A DNA stretch of 64,000 nt from Lachancea kluyveri NRRL Y-12651 (GCA_000149225.2 CM000693.1:806001-870000); one strand, 5' to 3'; positions 9,050-18,874 are shown, numbered from the stretch's first letter. Program-made: numbers and translations. The notes: a model not told the origin generated them from the letters alone.

Positions 9050-10186
9050 ATGACCACGCCAATGACATTGCCTCAAATGAAGTCGATCTGGATCGACGAA
9101 GATGAAGAAGCCGAAAAACTGTACGGTTTACAAGCTCAACAGTTTATGGGCTCTGATGATGATGAACAGCTGGATGTTGTCATTGTAAACAGCGATAAGC
9201 CGGTCTTGAATAATAAGAAGAACATTGAACTTCCTCCGCTGCCTCCGAGTGCTTACAAGAATAATCTTAAGAATGCAGCCGAAATAACAACCAAAGTATC
9301 GGAGAAGAAGAAGAAAAAGTCATTATTGAAATTCTTTAAATCTAAGGAGTCTAATGGTCAAAAGTCTCGGCTGAAGATATCCGTTCCCTTTGGTTTTAGT
9401 CATATTTCCCATGCAGATGCAAGGTGTGAATTCGACCCAGTGATGCAGGAGTATTCTCAACAACAGCAACAGAAACCAGAGCAGGATGCCCTATGCCATG
9501 CAAAGGCTTTTGTTACTGCATCGCTACCTCTTAACTCAGACCACAAGAGAGACAAATCTTTGAGCCCAAGATCTTCCAGTCGTTATTCTCCTTCAATTTC
9601 TTCCTTCCGTCACTCACAAATCAGCAACTCAAGAGTCCAATCTACTTCGACAATGGCTACCTCTGTACTAAACGATACCTCCTCGCGCTCTTTGGAGAAA
9701 CTGAATAACTTGGAAAAAATGCATTTGAGACACAAGTATACCAAGTCTGAAGATAGCAATGTTTCCGTAAGTTTTTTGAAAAACTATCAATTTCCAACGG
9801 TTCTAGAGAATTGCTCGCTACTAGAATTTAAGACACCCGATATGTCTGAGAAGCAAGCTGACAAGTTTTCATGGGAGACACCTGACAACGCTGGTGCACT
9901 GTTAGAAAACATGCTCTATGAAGAACACAACCAGTCTAATCCTTGCACACCTTTAACAAGGAGGAAGTCTGACTCTCAACTGATCATCACTCCACTTCTA
10001 AGTGAACCAGACGAATTCGTTGATACACCAAGAACAAGAAAATCCGTGGATGATGTGTTGTTATGTTATCACCTATCCAGCGAAAATGGTTCCACGCGCG
10101 AATCAAGCGAAATCTCCTCTTCCAAGACATCTAATTCAGTTCATCACGAAATCTGCTCAAAGAAAACGGTAGAAGATTCCGCGTAG
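9050..10186 (+). CDS. GIC1: Gic-type Cdc42 effector with CRIB motif
   Basis: The 378-residue protein has a CRIB motif at residues 110-121 (I-S-x-P-x-x-F-x-H-x-x-H), which binds GTP-loaded Cdc42. A basic cluster just before it (KKKKKSLLKFFKSK, near residues 87-100) probably binds phosphoinositides at the plasma membrane, as in yeast Gic proteins. The rest is Ser-rich and disordered, with a short Gln run near 136-140. S. cerevisiae has a duplicate pair here (GIC1 on VIII, GIC2 on IV); this is the single copy, so the symbol stands for either. Gic proteins help polarise actin and septins at bud emergence. MCB/SCB sites 220-240 bp upstream fit G1/S expression. Confidence 0.85.
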   Translation: MTTPMTLPQMKSIWIDEDEEAEKLYGLQAQQFMGSDDDEQLDVVIVNSDKPVLNNKKNIELPPLPPSAYKNNLKNAAEITTKVSEKKKKKSLLKFFKSKESNGQKSRLKISVPFGFSHISHADARCEFDPVMQEYSQQQQQKPEQDALCHAKAFVTASLPLNSDHKRDKSLSPRSSSRYSPSISSFRHSQISNSRVQSTSTMATSVLNDTSSRSLEKLNNLEKMHLRHKYTKSEDSNVSVSFLKNYQFPTVLENCSLLEFKTPDMSEKQADKFSWETPDNAGALLENMLYEEHNQSNPCTPLTRRKSDSQLIITPLLSEPDEFVDTPRTRKSVDDVLLCYHLSSENGSTRESSEISSSKTSNSVHHEICSKKTVEDSA

Positions 10187-10339
10187 CAGATGGTTCGTCG
10201 GGTTTAGAGAAAAACCACCGAAACATAATCCCATAAGACATTCGTTTATTCGTTTTTGCATTACTAACTAAAGTCATTCCCTTGTAACTATACTTCACTT
10301 CATTGTTATTTTTCCTATGTTTTTCTTTTTTTTTTCCTT

Positions 10340-10360
10340 TATATATATATATATATATAT
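10340..10360. repeat. (TA)n microsatellite between GIC and VMA22
   Basis: About ten TA units lie after a T-rich run, in the 218-bp gap between the convergent GIC and VMA22 genes. This is probably the shared 3'-end region. Confidence 0.85.
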
Positions 10361-10404
10361 TTGTTGTATGAACATTATGTTGGGATCGTTATCATACAAA
10401 CGGT

Positions 10405-10956
10405 TTATGTACTACATTCGTTTAAACTTTCACGTTCCAATTGATTTGAGAGTTCCTCGATCTCCCTTCTGCAGTTGATGAGCTCTAATATTAAAGGCAA
10501 GCTTCCCTTAAATGATGTTTGGCATTGTCTTAATGCAAATGGTATCGACAAAGCGCCACCGAACATATATATGGGGTCATTGGTCTGCTTTTTATTATTT
10601 TTATTCTGTTTTTCTTCCTTCTGGGTAGTGCAATCTTTTACTTTTCTATTTCTAACACTAGTTTCCAAATCTTTTTCCTTTTCTCCTTCTTCTCCTTCTT
10701 CTTCTTCTTCTTCTTCCGTGGGCCCTTTCAAATTCTTACTAAACCTGCTTCCATGAACTTGAATGAACTGTGTACCAGCAAATTTCTCGTCCCAGTAGTC
10801 TTTCCCATATCTTCCTCTAAGTGAATCCTTATTGTGATAGTTTGCTCTACTTAAATGAGAAAAACCGTCGCTGAAGGAAACTTGTAGTTGTTCTAATAGC
10901 TCATCATAAATAGACAATTTCTGCAATAGTTTTAAATAACCTTCCTCTCGAGCCAT
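10405..10956 (-). CDS. VMA22: V-ATPase assembly factor Vma22
   Basis: The 183-residue product is similar in length to S. cerevisiae Vma22 (about 181). It keeps the blocks I recall: an N-terminal YDELLEQLQ helix, NKDSLRGRYGKDYW near residues 42-55, and PIYMFGGALSIP followed by LRQCQTSFKG near residues 128-150. The middle is a charged, Glu-rich linker. Vma22 is an ER peripheral protein that, with Vma12, brings the Vo sector of the vacuolar proton pump together. An in-frame TAG 12 codons before the ATG fixes the start. The gene converges on GIC, as in the GIC1-VMA22 pair of chromosome VIII. Confidence 0.9.
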   Translation of the reverse strand: MAREEGYLKLLQKLSIYDELLEQLQVSFSDGFSHLSRANYHNKDSLRGRYGKDYWDEKFAGTQFIQVHGSRFSKNLKGPTEEEEEEEGEEGEKEKDLETSVRNRKVKDCTTQKEEKQNKNNKKQTNDPIYMFGGALSIPFALRQCQTSFKGSLPLILELINCRREIEELSNQLERESLNECST

Positions 10957-11104
10957 TCTTTTGGTTCTTTCAGCCTCTTGCCTCGCTGTCTAGATGATGT
11001 AAATGATCTGAAAAGTCAAATTTTTTTTTCCATAACCATGTTGAAAACTGGAGCTCTCAAGCTTCGATAGAGAGCACATGTTTGAATAAGAGACAACGTT
11101 TACA

Positions 11105-11554
11105 ATGGCTGATAAGCTTACACAGCTACAAATATGTCTAGACCAAATGATGGAACAGTTCTGCGCAACATTGAACTACATAGATAAAAACCATGGCTTT
11201 CAACCGGCCTCTTCCACTGAGGATAAGATGACTGATCCACAGGCCATAATTGCAACAACCGAGGAGTACAGCAACACGATCGACGAGCTCTCGACTGATA
11301 TAATATTGAAAACCAGGCAAATTAGTAAACTGATAGACTCTTTACCAGGAGTGGATGTCTCTGCCGAAGAGCAGATGCATAAGATCGAAGCATTACAAAA
11401 GCAACTAATTAAGGTGGAGGAACAAAAAATCGAAGCGATCAAAGAAAAAGACAAACTACTAAAGTCTGTAAATAGTATGATTGGTGGCTTCACCGAAGGT
11501 ATTGCTAATTCTAGACGTCCGGTTAGGAACTACGGTGAAAAAAACCAGTCATAA
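11105..11554 (+). CDS. SRB7: Mediator subunit Med21 (Srb7)
   Basis: The 149-residue protein begins [20 protein letters not shown], almost identical to S. cerevisiae Srb7/Med21 (140 residues). It continues with the conserved [20 protein letters not shown] block near residues 64-83 and a long C-terminal coiled coil. Med21 forms a four-helix bundle with Med7 in the Mediator middle module, which relays activator signals to RNA polymerase II. It diverges from VMA22 across a 148-bp promoter and converges on the PMT7-like gene with a 90-bp gap. In S. cerevisiae the order SRB7-PMT7 is the same, on chromosome IV. Confidence 0.95.
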   Translation: MADKLTQLQICLDQMMEQFCATLNYIDKNHGFQPASSTEDKMTDPQAIIATTEEYSNTIDELSTDIILKTRQISKLIDSLPGVDVSAEEQMHKIEALQKQLIKVEEQKIEAIKEKDKLLKSVNSMIGGFTEGIANSRRPVRNYGEKNQS

Positions 11555-11586
11555 TTATGTATTGGCACCTACATAAAGACGGGTTC

Positions 11587-11616
11587 AGAAGAAAGAAAGA
11601 AAGAAAGAAAGAAAAA
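11587..11616. repeat. GAAA tetranucleotide run
   Basis: Several GAAA units lie between the convergent MED21 and PMT7-like stop codons. They are probably part of the 3' processing region. Confidence 0.75.
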
Positions 11617-11644
11617 AAATACACAAAATTGGACATACAATTAT

Positions 11645-13606
11645 TCACTTGAACGAAAAACCGAATATCGTAACGGCACTAACAACTAGCGCATATCTTG
11701 TTAAGTTGTTTTGACACCATGCCGCTTGGGCGCTTGTGGCGACATGGCACAAGCCTAACAGAAGGCTGGGTAGATATTGGAACAGGAAAAGACGGTTATG
11801 CATACTGCTAAAAAAAATGTAATAATGCAAAAACCAACCGACAGAAAACTCTAGACCATTGTCAATATATAACAAATAGGACAGTGGCAATTCAACGTCA
11901 GCAACATTCCAGGGGTTCCAGGTGATTAATCTGATCGTCTGCAAAAGCAGGTAAGCTAATATAGAAAAGACAGCACTGAACCAAATGGCAGTATCCAAAT
12001 AGTCTCCAGAAATGTACCAAGGCCACTTTCCAACTCCAACGTCACCCTCTGCTTTGTAATTTTTGATGTAGTAGTCGTATTTGAACTGCTTGTACAGATA
12101 CTCTTTTAAAAGTTTCAAAAATTTTACCACAGAATTATCCTCGACAAATATGTAATGATGGTCTTCGGAATAACGGTTAGAGCTTTCGACGTAAAAAAGA
12201 GTACGCTCCTTCGTTGGCGGATCCAAGCATAAGACCTCTTGTTGGAAAAGTGCCCATTCAGGCAATCTTAGATCATGGCTCAACAATGTACATCCTTGCC
12301 CCTGGTTGGTTAGTTGGAATGTAGTATCCAATGGGACTAGACCTTCAAGAAGACGTCCGCTAAACCTTATCTTCCACAATTCATCAGATTGACCGGTGTA
12401 GTTAGCGTCGCCAGTACATGAGACTTCGCGGTCGTAATCTTGCTCGCTCACTGGTGGTTTGGCACCTGAAGCTCGCAGTAATTTCCCCGTCAATCTATGT
12501 CTCAATCTAATATTTTCACCATTTTTCACAGCAACGGCTTTTGAGCTTACATCCTTGTTTTCTTTTTTATGCTCTACTATCCATTCGTTGTTATTGTCTG
12601 GGAAATCATACAAAGTTACCTGTTGTTCATGTGATCCTGATTGGTAGTTTAATTCGTGGGAATGTAAGTAACCACCTAAAGAATCCTTGTGTCTGATAGT
12701 GATTGTGCTTCCGTAATAAACCCTACCTGGTGGTACTATTTTATTCAACGGGTTGTTTTCTAATGTGTGCTTATAATACGGAGACATAAATGTAGAAAAA
12801 TCGGTAAGGTCCTGCGTTAAAGTGGAAATGTGGGCATAGTAAGAGAGTAAGAATACGATGGCTGGGACAAGCACCAAAGCCATGAAGCGTAAAACACAAT
12901 GAGTAAAAACCTGCTTACCTGTTAGCCTCACATCGGCAATGATATTCCATAACTGAACAATCGATAGTGATAAAATCCACGACCACGTCATAAATCCCAC
13001 AAATTTGTTCGAAATAGACAAGCCTAAAGATATGGATAGGAAAAGCAAATATTTGTGCCAAGTCTTAGAAAACGGCTTAGCAGCTTTGAATGATTTCCAT
13101 GAGTATAAGGACATCGCTAAGAAACAAACTTGGAAAATATCAGTGGATACACGTAGTGTTTCTTCCCGGAAGACTTTTAAATAAGAAAAGGAAACCACAG
13201 CTATTACCGAAATTACCCGATTAACACTTGATTTCCTCAGACCCAGATAAAGTAGAACCAATGCTATGCCACCGCATGACGTGGTTGCTGCCCTTAATAA
13301 TTCGACAGATAATTCTCCATAAACAAATGTTAAAAGAGAAAAGAGCTGTACTGAAAGTGGTGGGCGAGAGTCCAAGTAGAATTCGTGACTCAAGTAGTGG
13401 TCAATTGAGCCCAGGATTTCCTTTTCTTGTACACTTGTTCCAAGTTCGCCGTTCACTTTTGTAAGTTGAAATAGCACAAAGAATAAGGCGATTAGCACAG
13501 CAATAAGCGAATCTATTATTGAGGTGGCACCAACACAGTTGTCATTGTAAACCGTAGATGGAATGTAACTTCTGTATCTACCTTTCAGGTAAACCTTCTT
13601 ACTCAT
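11645..13606 (-). CDS. PMT7: PMT-family protein O-mannosyltransferase-like (Pmt7 type)
   Basis: The first ATG is at 13606, giving 653 residues (S. cerevisiae YDR307W about 662). The frame runs further upstream but without an ATG. Membrane segments fill residues ~25-260 and the last ~120 residues. Between them a luminal MIR region (about 290-460) contains a GSTITIRHKDSLGGYLHSHE motif and a GRLLEGLVPLDTTFQLTN block. PMT enzymes transfer mannose from dolichyl-phosphate-mannose to Ser/Thr in the ER. The first luminal loop keeps a PP pair (SRPPLSVQL), but the Asp-Glu pair typical of active PMTs is not evident. Like Pmt7, this may be a divergent or non-catalytic member. Confidence 0.85.
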   Translation of the reverse strand: MSKKVYLKGRYRSYIPSTVYNDNCVGATSIIDSLIAVLIALFFVLFQLTKVNGELGTSVQEKEILGSIDHYLSHEFYLDSRPPLSVQLFSLLTFVYGELSVELLRAATTSCGGIALVLLYLGLRKSSVNRVISVIAVVSFSYLKVFREETLRVSTDIFQVCFLAMSLYSWKSFKAAKPFSKTWHKYLLFLSISLGLSISNKFVGFMTWSWILSLSIVQLWNIIADVRLTGKQVFTHCVLRFMALVLVPAIVFLLSYYAHISTLTQDLTDFSTFMSPYYKHTLENNPLNKIVPPGRVYYGSTITIRHKDSLGGYLHSHELNYQSGSHEQQVTLYDFPDNNNEWIVEHKKENKDVSSKAVAVKNGENIRLRHRLTGKLLRASGAKPPVSEQDYDREVSCTGDANYTGQSDELWKIRFSGRLLEGLVPLDTTFQLTNQGQGCTLLSHDLRLPEWALFQQEVLCLDPPTKERTLFYVESSNRYSEDHHYIFVEDNSVVKFLKLLKEYLYKQFKYDYYIKNYKAEGDVGVGKWPWYISGDYLDTAIWFSAVFSILAYLLLQTIRLITWNPWNVADVELPLSYLLYIDNGLEFSVGWFLHYYIFFSSMHNRLFLFQYLPSLLLGLCHVATSAQAAWCQNNLTRYALVVSAVTIFGFSFK

Positions 13607-14042
13607 CTTGCGTTTCAAGTACCTCGAATTGTCGAGATACAACTGCTCATGAGGGCAGGCCACGGACCTACCGACTTTGAGCGTGCCATAGAAAGATGGT
13701 CATGGCATACGTTATAAATTTAACAAGCAAGTCTATCTAAGTGTAAAGGCCTTGGGCTCTCATCGAGGAGCTTCAAACAATCCTGCCATCGATTTTTATG
13801 TCGTTAGAAACCTGGAAGGCTGCTAATAGCTCTTCTTCTATCACCGATAAGGTGTCCTGCTGCATTCCTCATAGCCCTAGAATTGATTGATCGATCCTAG
13901 TCCGTCTCAACAGACATACAGCTACATTACTGTTTCTGCTTATTTTGAACAGCGTCGATTCATTTTCAACAAGATTGTTATCTGTTTAATATCTTTTGTA
14001 CTCTTCTTTGTATGTGACACAAAAATACATGGAGAGCGACAG
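13607..14042. other. Divergent promoter of the PMT7-like gene and the orphan membrane protein
   Basis: The 436-bp region serves the minus-strand PMT7-like gene and the plus-strand membrane-protein gene. Open frames extend into it from both sides but contain no in-frame ATG, so it is treated as non-coding. I see no strong known motif. Confidence 0.6.
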
Positions 14043-16349
14043 ATGGGAATTCTGTATAAAAAAACACCACGGGATACAGCCATCGCCGCGATGAACGCAC
14101 GTCTAAAACAACTGCCAGATACAAGCACACAGTTTTTAGAAGATATGTGCATTAACAGTCGACATCTGGAGGTCCAAGATGTGCTTGGGATGTATGATAG
14201 TGATAGAGACGAAGACGGTGTGGCGATTAGTAGCCGCCAGGGTTTGGGAGAAGCTGGGGTCACATCAACACCGATAACTACAACTAGATTAAGTCAACCA
14301 CCTCAAAAAGTTACAGGTGTGCCTAAAGATCATTTGAACTTATATGCTTGCAACAAATGGACAGAAAGGACTGAAGAGTCCGTCAAGAAAGAGAATAAAG
14401 AGCTGCTAGATAATTTCGGAAACGCAGTTGTTGATCCGGCTCCCAAAAAGGAATGCGATCAAACAGAGGCAAAATTTGAACGGTTTATAAGCTCGATCCC
14501 AAAACAAGAAAAGGAAGACGGTAAAGAACTTGAGGCACACCTACAACCCAGTAAATTTATTACATCGGAGATAAGAAAACGTTGGCGTACTGCCTTTGAC
14601 AACTGCGAACATGATCCGTATCACAAGCGCAGAAAATCTTGGGATACACCGGTTTCCAACTCATACGATACTGCCTCACCTCTTACTGACTTGGGGAACA
14701 GTCCTTTAAAGGAATTTATAGGAAACAGACGTTATAGCTTTCAAATGCAAACGGATTATATTGGAGACTTGGAAGACAAATACCGATATAAGGGGCCTGT
14801 TATCCCAGTAGAGCGTCTTTCATCACAATCGCCATCAAAAATTGCAAGGTTTCCAGACAGTAATGGCTGGCTGCCTCAATATTTTACAAAGGACGAGGGG
14901 TCTCCCCTTGGTCTTGAAGTGAAAAACTACAATAGAAGGGCAAACAATAGAAATTCACCTCCTGCCAGCACCAGTACTGAAAATATCAAACACATAACTA
15001 GCAGTGCTGCTTTGGAGATAGACAAAAGCAAGAAATTATGCGATAGCATCAAAGAAAGATTGGGGAAATACAACCATCCAAAGGAACGGCTTCCTGGAGC
15101 CTATATTCAATATGAATATGAAGAACCGATCGAAGACACCTCAACGTTGGTCTCTGAAAATATTGTTTTTCTGCCCACAAGGCCAGTTGACTATGCTACC
15201 AACTGCTTTTTCATACCTGCTTTGATTAAGACCATCTATTTCTTTTCCTTTCATTGTTTTTTTGCAGACAACGCCAACTACAACTTTACGAGGACTTGCA
15301 AAACAATGCTACAGTCGGATTCGCTTTTAACACTTCCTCAACTGGACACAATTATATTGTATTGTGCAGAACTATGGTTTTTAACTAAGAGTATTGAATT
15401 TGTACTGACATGGCCGTGGAAATTTTACAAACTCACGAGTGAATACAAGGATTGTGTGGATTTTGGCATAGGGAGACTTGAAAGGTATCTCGAAAAGCCT
15501 AACTCGCGGCTGAAAGTATTTTGCGAAAAGCATGCTACTCTGAGCAATAAATTCAAAGATCTTGGCTTTCTAACAATGGTATTTTCGCCAATTGTTTTGA
15601 TATCGATTATGTTTGTTGTACATGGTATGACATTTGGAATCATTTCGTGGAAAAACAGTTGGACTTCGTTGAAGGCCCCAGTTTATACAGTTCTTGGAAA
15701 GACAATCGTATCCCATTCTCAAGTTGTGATGCTGGCTGGATGTTTTATTTGCAGCTATACCTTAGACGGTTGTAAGTTTCTCGAAGAGTTTATCAAGGAT
15801 GAAACAAACGATTTCTTTAAGGATTCCCAATGCATTTTGAGTGAAATTACCGAAGAATTGACAGAAAACAACATTGTGGCCCAATCGTCTCCAGTTGATA
15901 ACGATGGGGAAGATTTCAGCGAGCATCAAAGTTTACAAAGGATGATACCACCAATTAAGAAGGATCAAAACTCTACTGAAAAGTTGAAAGCTAACAAGTA
16001 TAACAATGTACAGCTTGACGTATTCAGCCCGTTGCCATACGAAAGCCCTTTAACGGGGAAAAGTACCGTGAAATCTGCCACATTGAAGCCAGTGTCGCCC
16101 TGGAGGCCAAAGAAACAAAATAAAACTATTGCGGAAGATTTAATCAAAGTACCCTTTTCTATTCTAAACGTGCTCATATACGTACCATATGTGCTGGTCA
16201 TTCTGTATTACAAGTTGATTCATTCACTTGTTATAACTTTTATTGGTATTCCATCCTTAATTGCTGGATTTGCTACCGATATTGTGAGAGCCTTGTTTGC
16301 TAAGAAAAGAAGGGCAAGGGCAAACAATATAGACACAAATTTTGTGTAA
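14043..16349 (+). CDS. Uncharacterised multi-pass membrane protein
   Basis: I do not recognise this 768-residue protein. The first in-frame ATG is at 14043 (MGILYKKTPRDTAIAAMNAR). Residues 1-370 are hydrophilic, Ser/Pro-rich and probably disordered or regulatory. The C-terminal half has about five or six hydrophobic stretches: ~384-410, 430-460, 509-538, 548-575 and a double span ~703-752. It ends in a basic tail (AKKRRARAN). A charged, phosphosite-rich loop (~600-700) separates the last spans. No signal peptide is seen. Neither S. cerevisiae segment has a gene at this place, between PMT7 and YDR306C, so it may be an ancestral gene lost after the duplication or a lineage-specific one. An organelle or nuclear-envelope scaffold role is possible but unsupported. 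Confidence 0.8.
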   Translation: MGILYKKTPRDTAIAAMNARLKQLPDTSTQFLEDMCINSRHLEVQDVLGMYDSDRDEDGVAISSRQGLGEAGVTSTPITTTRLSQPPQKVTGVPKDHLNLYACNKWTERTEESVKKENKELLDNFGNAVVDPAPKKECDQTEAKFERFISSIPKQEKEDGKELEAHLQPSKFITSEIRKRWRTAFDNCEHDPYHKRRKSWDTPVSNSYDTASPLTDLGNSPLKEFIGNRRYSFQMQTDYIGDLEDKYRYKGPVIPVERLSSQSPSKIARFPDSNGWLPQYFTKDEGSPLGLEVKNYNRRANNRNSPPASTSTENIKHITSSAALEIDKSKKLCDSIKERLGKYNHPKERLPGAYIQYEYEEPIEDTSTLVSENIVFLPTRPVDYATNCFFIPALIKTIYFFSFHCFFADNANYNFTRTCKTMLQSDSLLTLPQLDTIILYCAELWFLTKSIEFVLTWPWKFYKLTSEYKDCVDFGIGRLERYLEKPNSRLKVFCEKHATLSNKFKDLGFLTMVFSPIVLISIMFVVHGMTFGIISWKNSWTSLKAPVYTVLGKTIVSHSQVVMLAGCFICSYTLDGCKFLEEFIKDETNDFFKDSQCILSEITEELTENNIVAQSSPVDNDGEDFSEHQSLQRMIPPIKKDQNSTEKLKANKYNNVQLDVFSPLPYESPLTGKSTVKSATLKPVSPWRPKKQNKTIAEDLIKVPFSILNVLIYVPYVLVILYYKLIHSLVITFIGIPSLIAGFATDIVRALFAKKRRARANNIDTNFV

Positions 16350-16390
16350 AATTTTTGTTGTAATGTCACAATAGCCCACACTGGTTTTTT

Positions 16391-16427
16391 TGTTATTTTT
16401 GTTATTTTTGTTATTTTTGTTATTTTC
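16391..16427. repeat. GTTATTTTT minisatellite, four copies
   Basis: Four near-perfect tandem copies of the 9-mer GTTATTTTT lie about 45 bp after the stop codon of the membrane-protein gene. Confidence 0.85.
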
Positions 16428-16818
16428 GGTCAAGCCATAACTCACATACAATTCAGGCTATCTTCGAAAAAAAAAAAATGCCACCAAGTACCATATATGG
16501 GGCAAATGGAGTTAATGGGTCTAAATGGGGAATTGCTACGAGGTTAATACAGAGCATTTTGGTATTGTCACCATTTGGCTTAGTTAATTAGAAAAATAGC
16601 CATTGGAATTTATTTTAGCTATTCAGTTTTATAGCTTTAAATATGTAATTCTCAATATCACCATAATAGCAGAAAGCAACGTTTTTATGTGTTCGGCAGA
16701 AGGATACGATTGTTGCTAGATACTCGGAAGTTGCCCATCTCTACTGTAGCATATATATCCTATCTGGCTTTAAGTTCGATATTGGAAGCTTTGCTCGGCG
16801 TAATTTTTTACGGATATC

Positions 16819-16891
16819 GTTCTAATAGTGTAGTGGCTATCACGTTGCCTTCACACGGCAAAGGTCCTGAGTTCGAACCTCAGTTAGAACA
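16819..16891 (+). tRNA. tV(CAC): tRNA-Val (anticodon CAC)
   Basis: The acceptor stem GTTCTAA pairs perfectly with TTAGAAC, followed by discriminator A at 16891. The D arm contains AGTGGCTATC, the anticodon stem TTGCC/GGCAA encloses loop TTCACAC (anticodon CAC, reading GTG), and the T arm has GTTCGAA. These also form the internal A and B boxes for RNA polymerase III. No intron is present and CCA is not encoded. The 73-nt sequence is close to S. cerevisiae tRNA-Val(CAC) as I recall it. Confidence 0.97.
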
Positions 16892-16899
16892 CTTCTGGC

Positions 16900-16907
16900 T
16901 TTTTTTT
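16900..16907 (+). terminator. RNA polymerase III terminator of tRNA-Val
   Basis: A run of eight T residues begins nine bases after the mature 3' end, the standard Pol III stop signal. Confidence 0.9.
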
Positions 16908-17174
16908 CAATTATCGTTCTCTCTCCTTTCAAAGGTCATTCAATAGTATATCCAAGTATCAGGGGCAGCCATCTTTTTTTTGCTCCTAAACAGTATCTGT
17001 ATAAGCGTAGCCTCTCTCCACGTTTTTGTAATGTTTTTACTCTACCTTACATGTTTGTGTATCTACAACATGGAGATTATCTACAAAAATTCTTGAATTA
17101 ATAAGAAATTCAAGGTTCTTCGCACGTTCTCGAGAAAGCAAGCAAAACGGCAAATAAGTACGCTGGTCTGCAAA

Positions 17175-18485
17175 ATGGCTAACAAAAGAAGACCTAAGAA
17201 AGTGAAAGCACCGTATAGGAAGTACGTAGCAGGGGTGGGATTTGTACTTACGCATGGCTTTACCAATAGTCCGGCAACGACAGATGAAGAAGGGCTTGAA
17301 GAGGTGGAGGTCATCAATACGCCACAAGGGATGTACTACTACAACACAAAGACTGACTCAGTGGTCCATATGAAAAATGTGGAGCCCAAAAGAAGGGCCT
17401 CCAACACATCGGCAAATGACATATCGCCGGCTTTGGTACAAACCATGACATTTCCGGTAGAGATCTTTGAACTGATTCTTCGATATGCCGAAAAGATTGA
17501 GCCCCAATTTCTTCAGGTTTGTGAAAGCTGGTATCGCATATGTATTCCTTTGCTCTACCATACGCCAAAATTAGGAAGCAAAAACTTTCATTCCTTTGTC
17601 GACACGTTAATCAGCAATCGAAAGAAAAAATTCGGCGAGCATGTAGTGAATTTAAATCTCTCAATGATCATTCAAAGTGGTAAAAACTCCTTTGTATCAA
17701 AATTGCTTCGACGCTGCTCGCCCAGACTAGAATCTTTTACCGCACCACAAACAAGTTTTGGCTACGCACCGCTCATCAGTTTGAAATCGTGCCATAAATT
17801 GAAATGCTTGGATCTTGGACTTGTATCAGAAACTGTCCAACTCCGAGAATTGTTTTTGGCAATTAAAAACTTTAAGCAACTGACTCATCTGTCTTTTCCA
17901 AGAAGCTCTGTAGAATGTGAGGGCTTCAGAGAGTTCCAATGGCCTCCAAATTTACGGTATTTGAAATTGAGTGGCGGCATAACAAACGAATTTGTTTCGG
18001 AAACCATTTTCCCTAAAACGATAACCACATTAGAGTTTTCGTTTTGCCCTAAAATCAACGAACATGCCGTGTACACGGTTCTTTCCAAAATTGGTGACAA
18101 TTTACAAACTTTATACTTCCACTACCCTATGCCTGCTTTGCATGAGAACTCATTGGATTATGTATTCCGGTACTGCTCTAACTTGAAGACAATACAGCTG
18201 ATGGTTGATTACTGTTCAAAATGGGTTTTTTCGGAGAATTTGTTAACGCCTCTAATATATCCCAGGCCGTTGCGCACAATTCTGTTGGAATGCAGTGGGA
18301 GCTTGGGTCAGGCTTTCAAAGTGCACCCTGATGACTTAACAATTGCTGTTGTCGAAGGCCGGCTACCCTGCTTGAAAACAATCAGGGTATCATCGAGGCT
18401 TGGGTGGGATATGAACGGCAATGATGTCGGTGATTTGGTGTCATGTCTAGAAGATCAAGACGGTGGAGTGTATTTGAGTTACTGA
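17175..18485 (+). CDS. F-box and leucine-rich-repeat protein (YDR306C-type)
   Basis: The 436-residue protein has a basic N-terminus (MANKRRPKKVK), an F-box at about residues 93-130 (FPVEIFELILRYAEKI, then a VCESWYRI segment), and repeated Leu-rich units from ~150 to 430. F-box proteins join a substrate to the Skp1-Cul1 (SCF) ubiquitin ligase; the substrate here is unknown. The match is to S. cerevisiae YDR306C (about 478 residues), and position supports it: HNT2 follows directly, as in the YDR305C-YDR306C order. Confidence 0.82.
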   Translation: MANKRRPKKVKAPYRKYVAGVGFVLTHGFTNSPATTDEEGLEEVEVINTPQGMYYYNTKTDSVVHMKNVEPKRRASNTSANDISPALVQTMTFPVEIFELILRYAEKIEPQFLQVCESWYRICIPLLYHTPKLGSKNFHSFVDTLISNRKKKFGEHVVNLNLSMIIQSGKNSFVSKLLRRCSPRLESFTAPQTSFGYAPLISLKSCHKLKCLDLGLVSETVQLRELFLAIKNFKQLTHLSFPRSSVECEGFREFQWPPNLRYLKLSGGITNEFVSETIFPKTITTLEFSFCPKINEHAVYTVLSKIGDNLQTLYFHYPMPALHENSLDYVFRYCSNLKTIQLMVDYCSKWVFSENLLTPLIYPRPLRTILLECSGSLGQAFKVHPDDLTIAVVEGRLPCLKTIRVSSRLGWDMNGNDVGDLVSCLEDQDGGVYLSY

Positions 18486-18874
18486 GACTCTTTGCCCAAT
18501 GAATGTTCGTGGAACTTGGATATCTGAGATAGGTCGACAAATAGATAACGTCAACACGTTATGAATAATGGACATTTTATATAGATTTTAACGTTGAGAA
18601 GAAAAAAGGCTCCCGGTTTTAAACCTTCACCGTGTATATGTGCATTTATATTACATCAGGCGTGATGCATGCTTGAGAAACGTTACCTGGAATCCGTATA
18701 TACCTCTGTGGTAATTATCACTTTATGCACAGATCTCGGTGCTACTATCCGAGAGCACATGATCCGAAACTCGAAAAAAAAAAATAAAAAAAATGGCACA
18801 GGTAAGAGTACAATTATGAATATCTTGAGTTGATAAGGCCAAGATAATAAGTCACAAGGAAAGGGGTAAGAAAC
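18486..18874. other. YDR306C-HNT2 intergenic region
   Basis: This 389-bp stretch is the 3' flank of the F-box gene and the promoter of HNT2. Apart from an A-rich run near 18775-18793 I see no distinct element. Confidence 0.6.

Larger units (their letters stand above)
16350..17174. other. Region around the tRNA-Val gene
   Basis: The 825-bp gap holds a short 9-bp minisatellite near 16391-16427, the tRNA-Val gene, its Pol III terminator and the promoter of the F-box gene. No LTR or other Ty-like remnant, often found near yeast tRNA genes, is visible. Confidence 0.7.

Noticed and set aside
13607-13663. N-terminal extension of the PMT7-like protein
   Set aside because: The upstream part starts at GTG, not ATG. 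The ATG at 13606 gives a product close to the family length.
13887-14042. N-terminal extension of the orphan membrane protein with a hydrophobic segment
   Set aside because: No in-frame ATG lies before 14043, so this stretch is taken as leader.
16689-16946. 85-codon open frame across the tRNA-Val gene
   Set aside because: It overlaps a perfect tRNA on the same strand and starts at a non-ATG codon.
16450-17100. Search for a solo LTR or Ty remnant near the tRNA gene
   Set aside because: No paired TG...CA ends, target duplications or polymerase-like fragments are visible here or elsewhere in the window.
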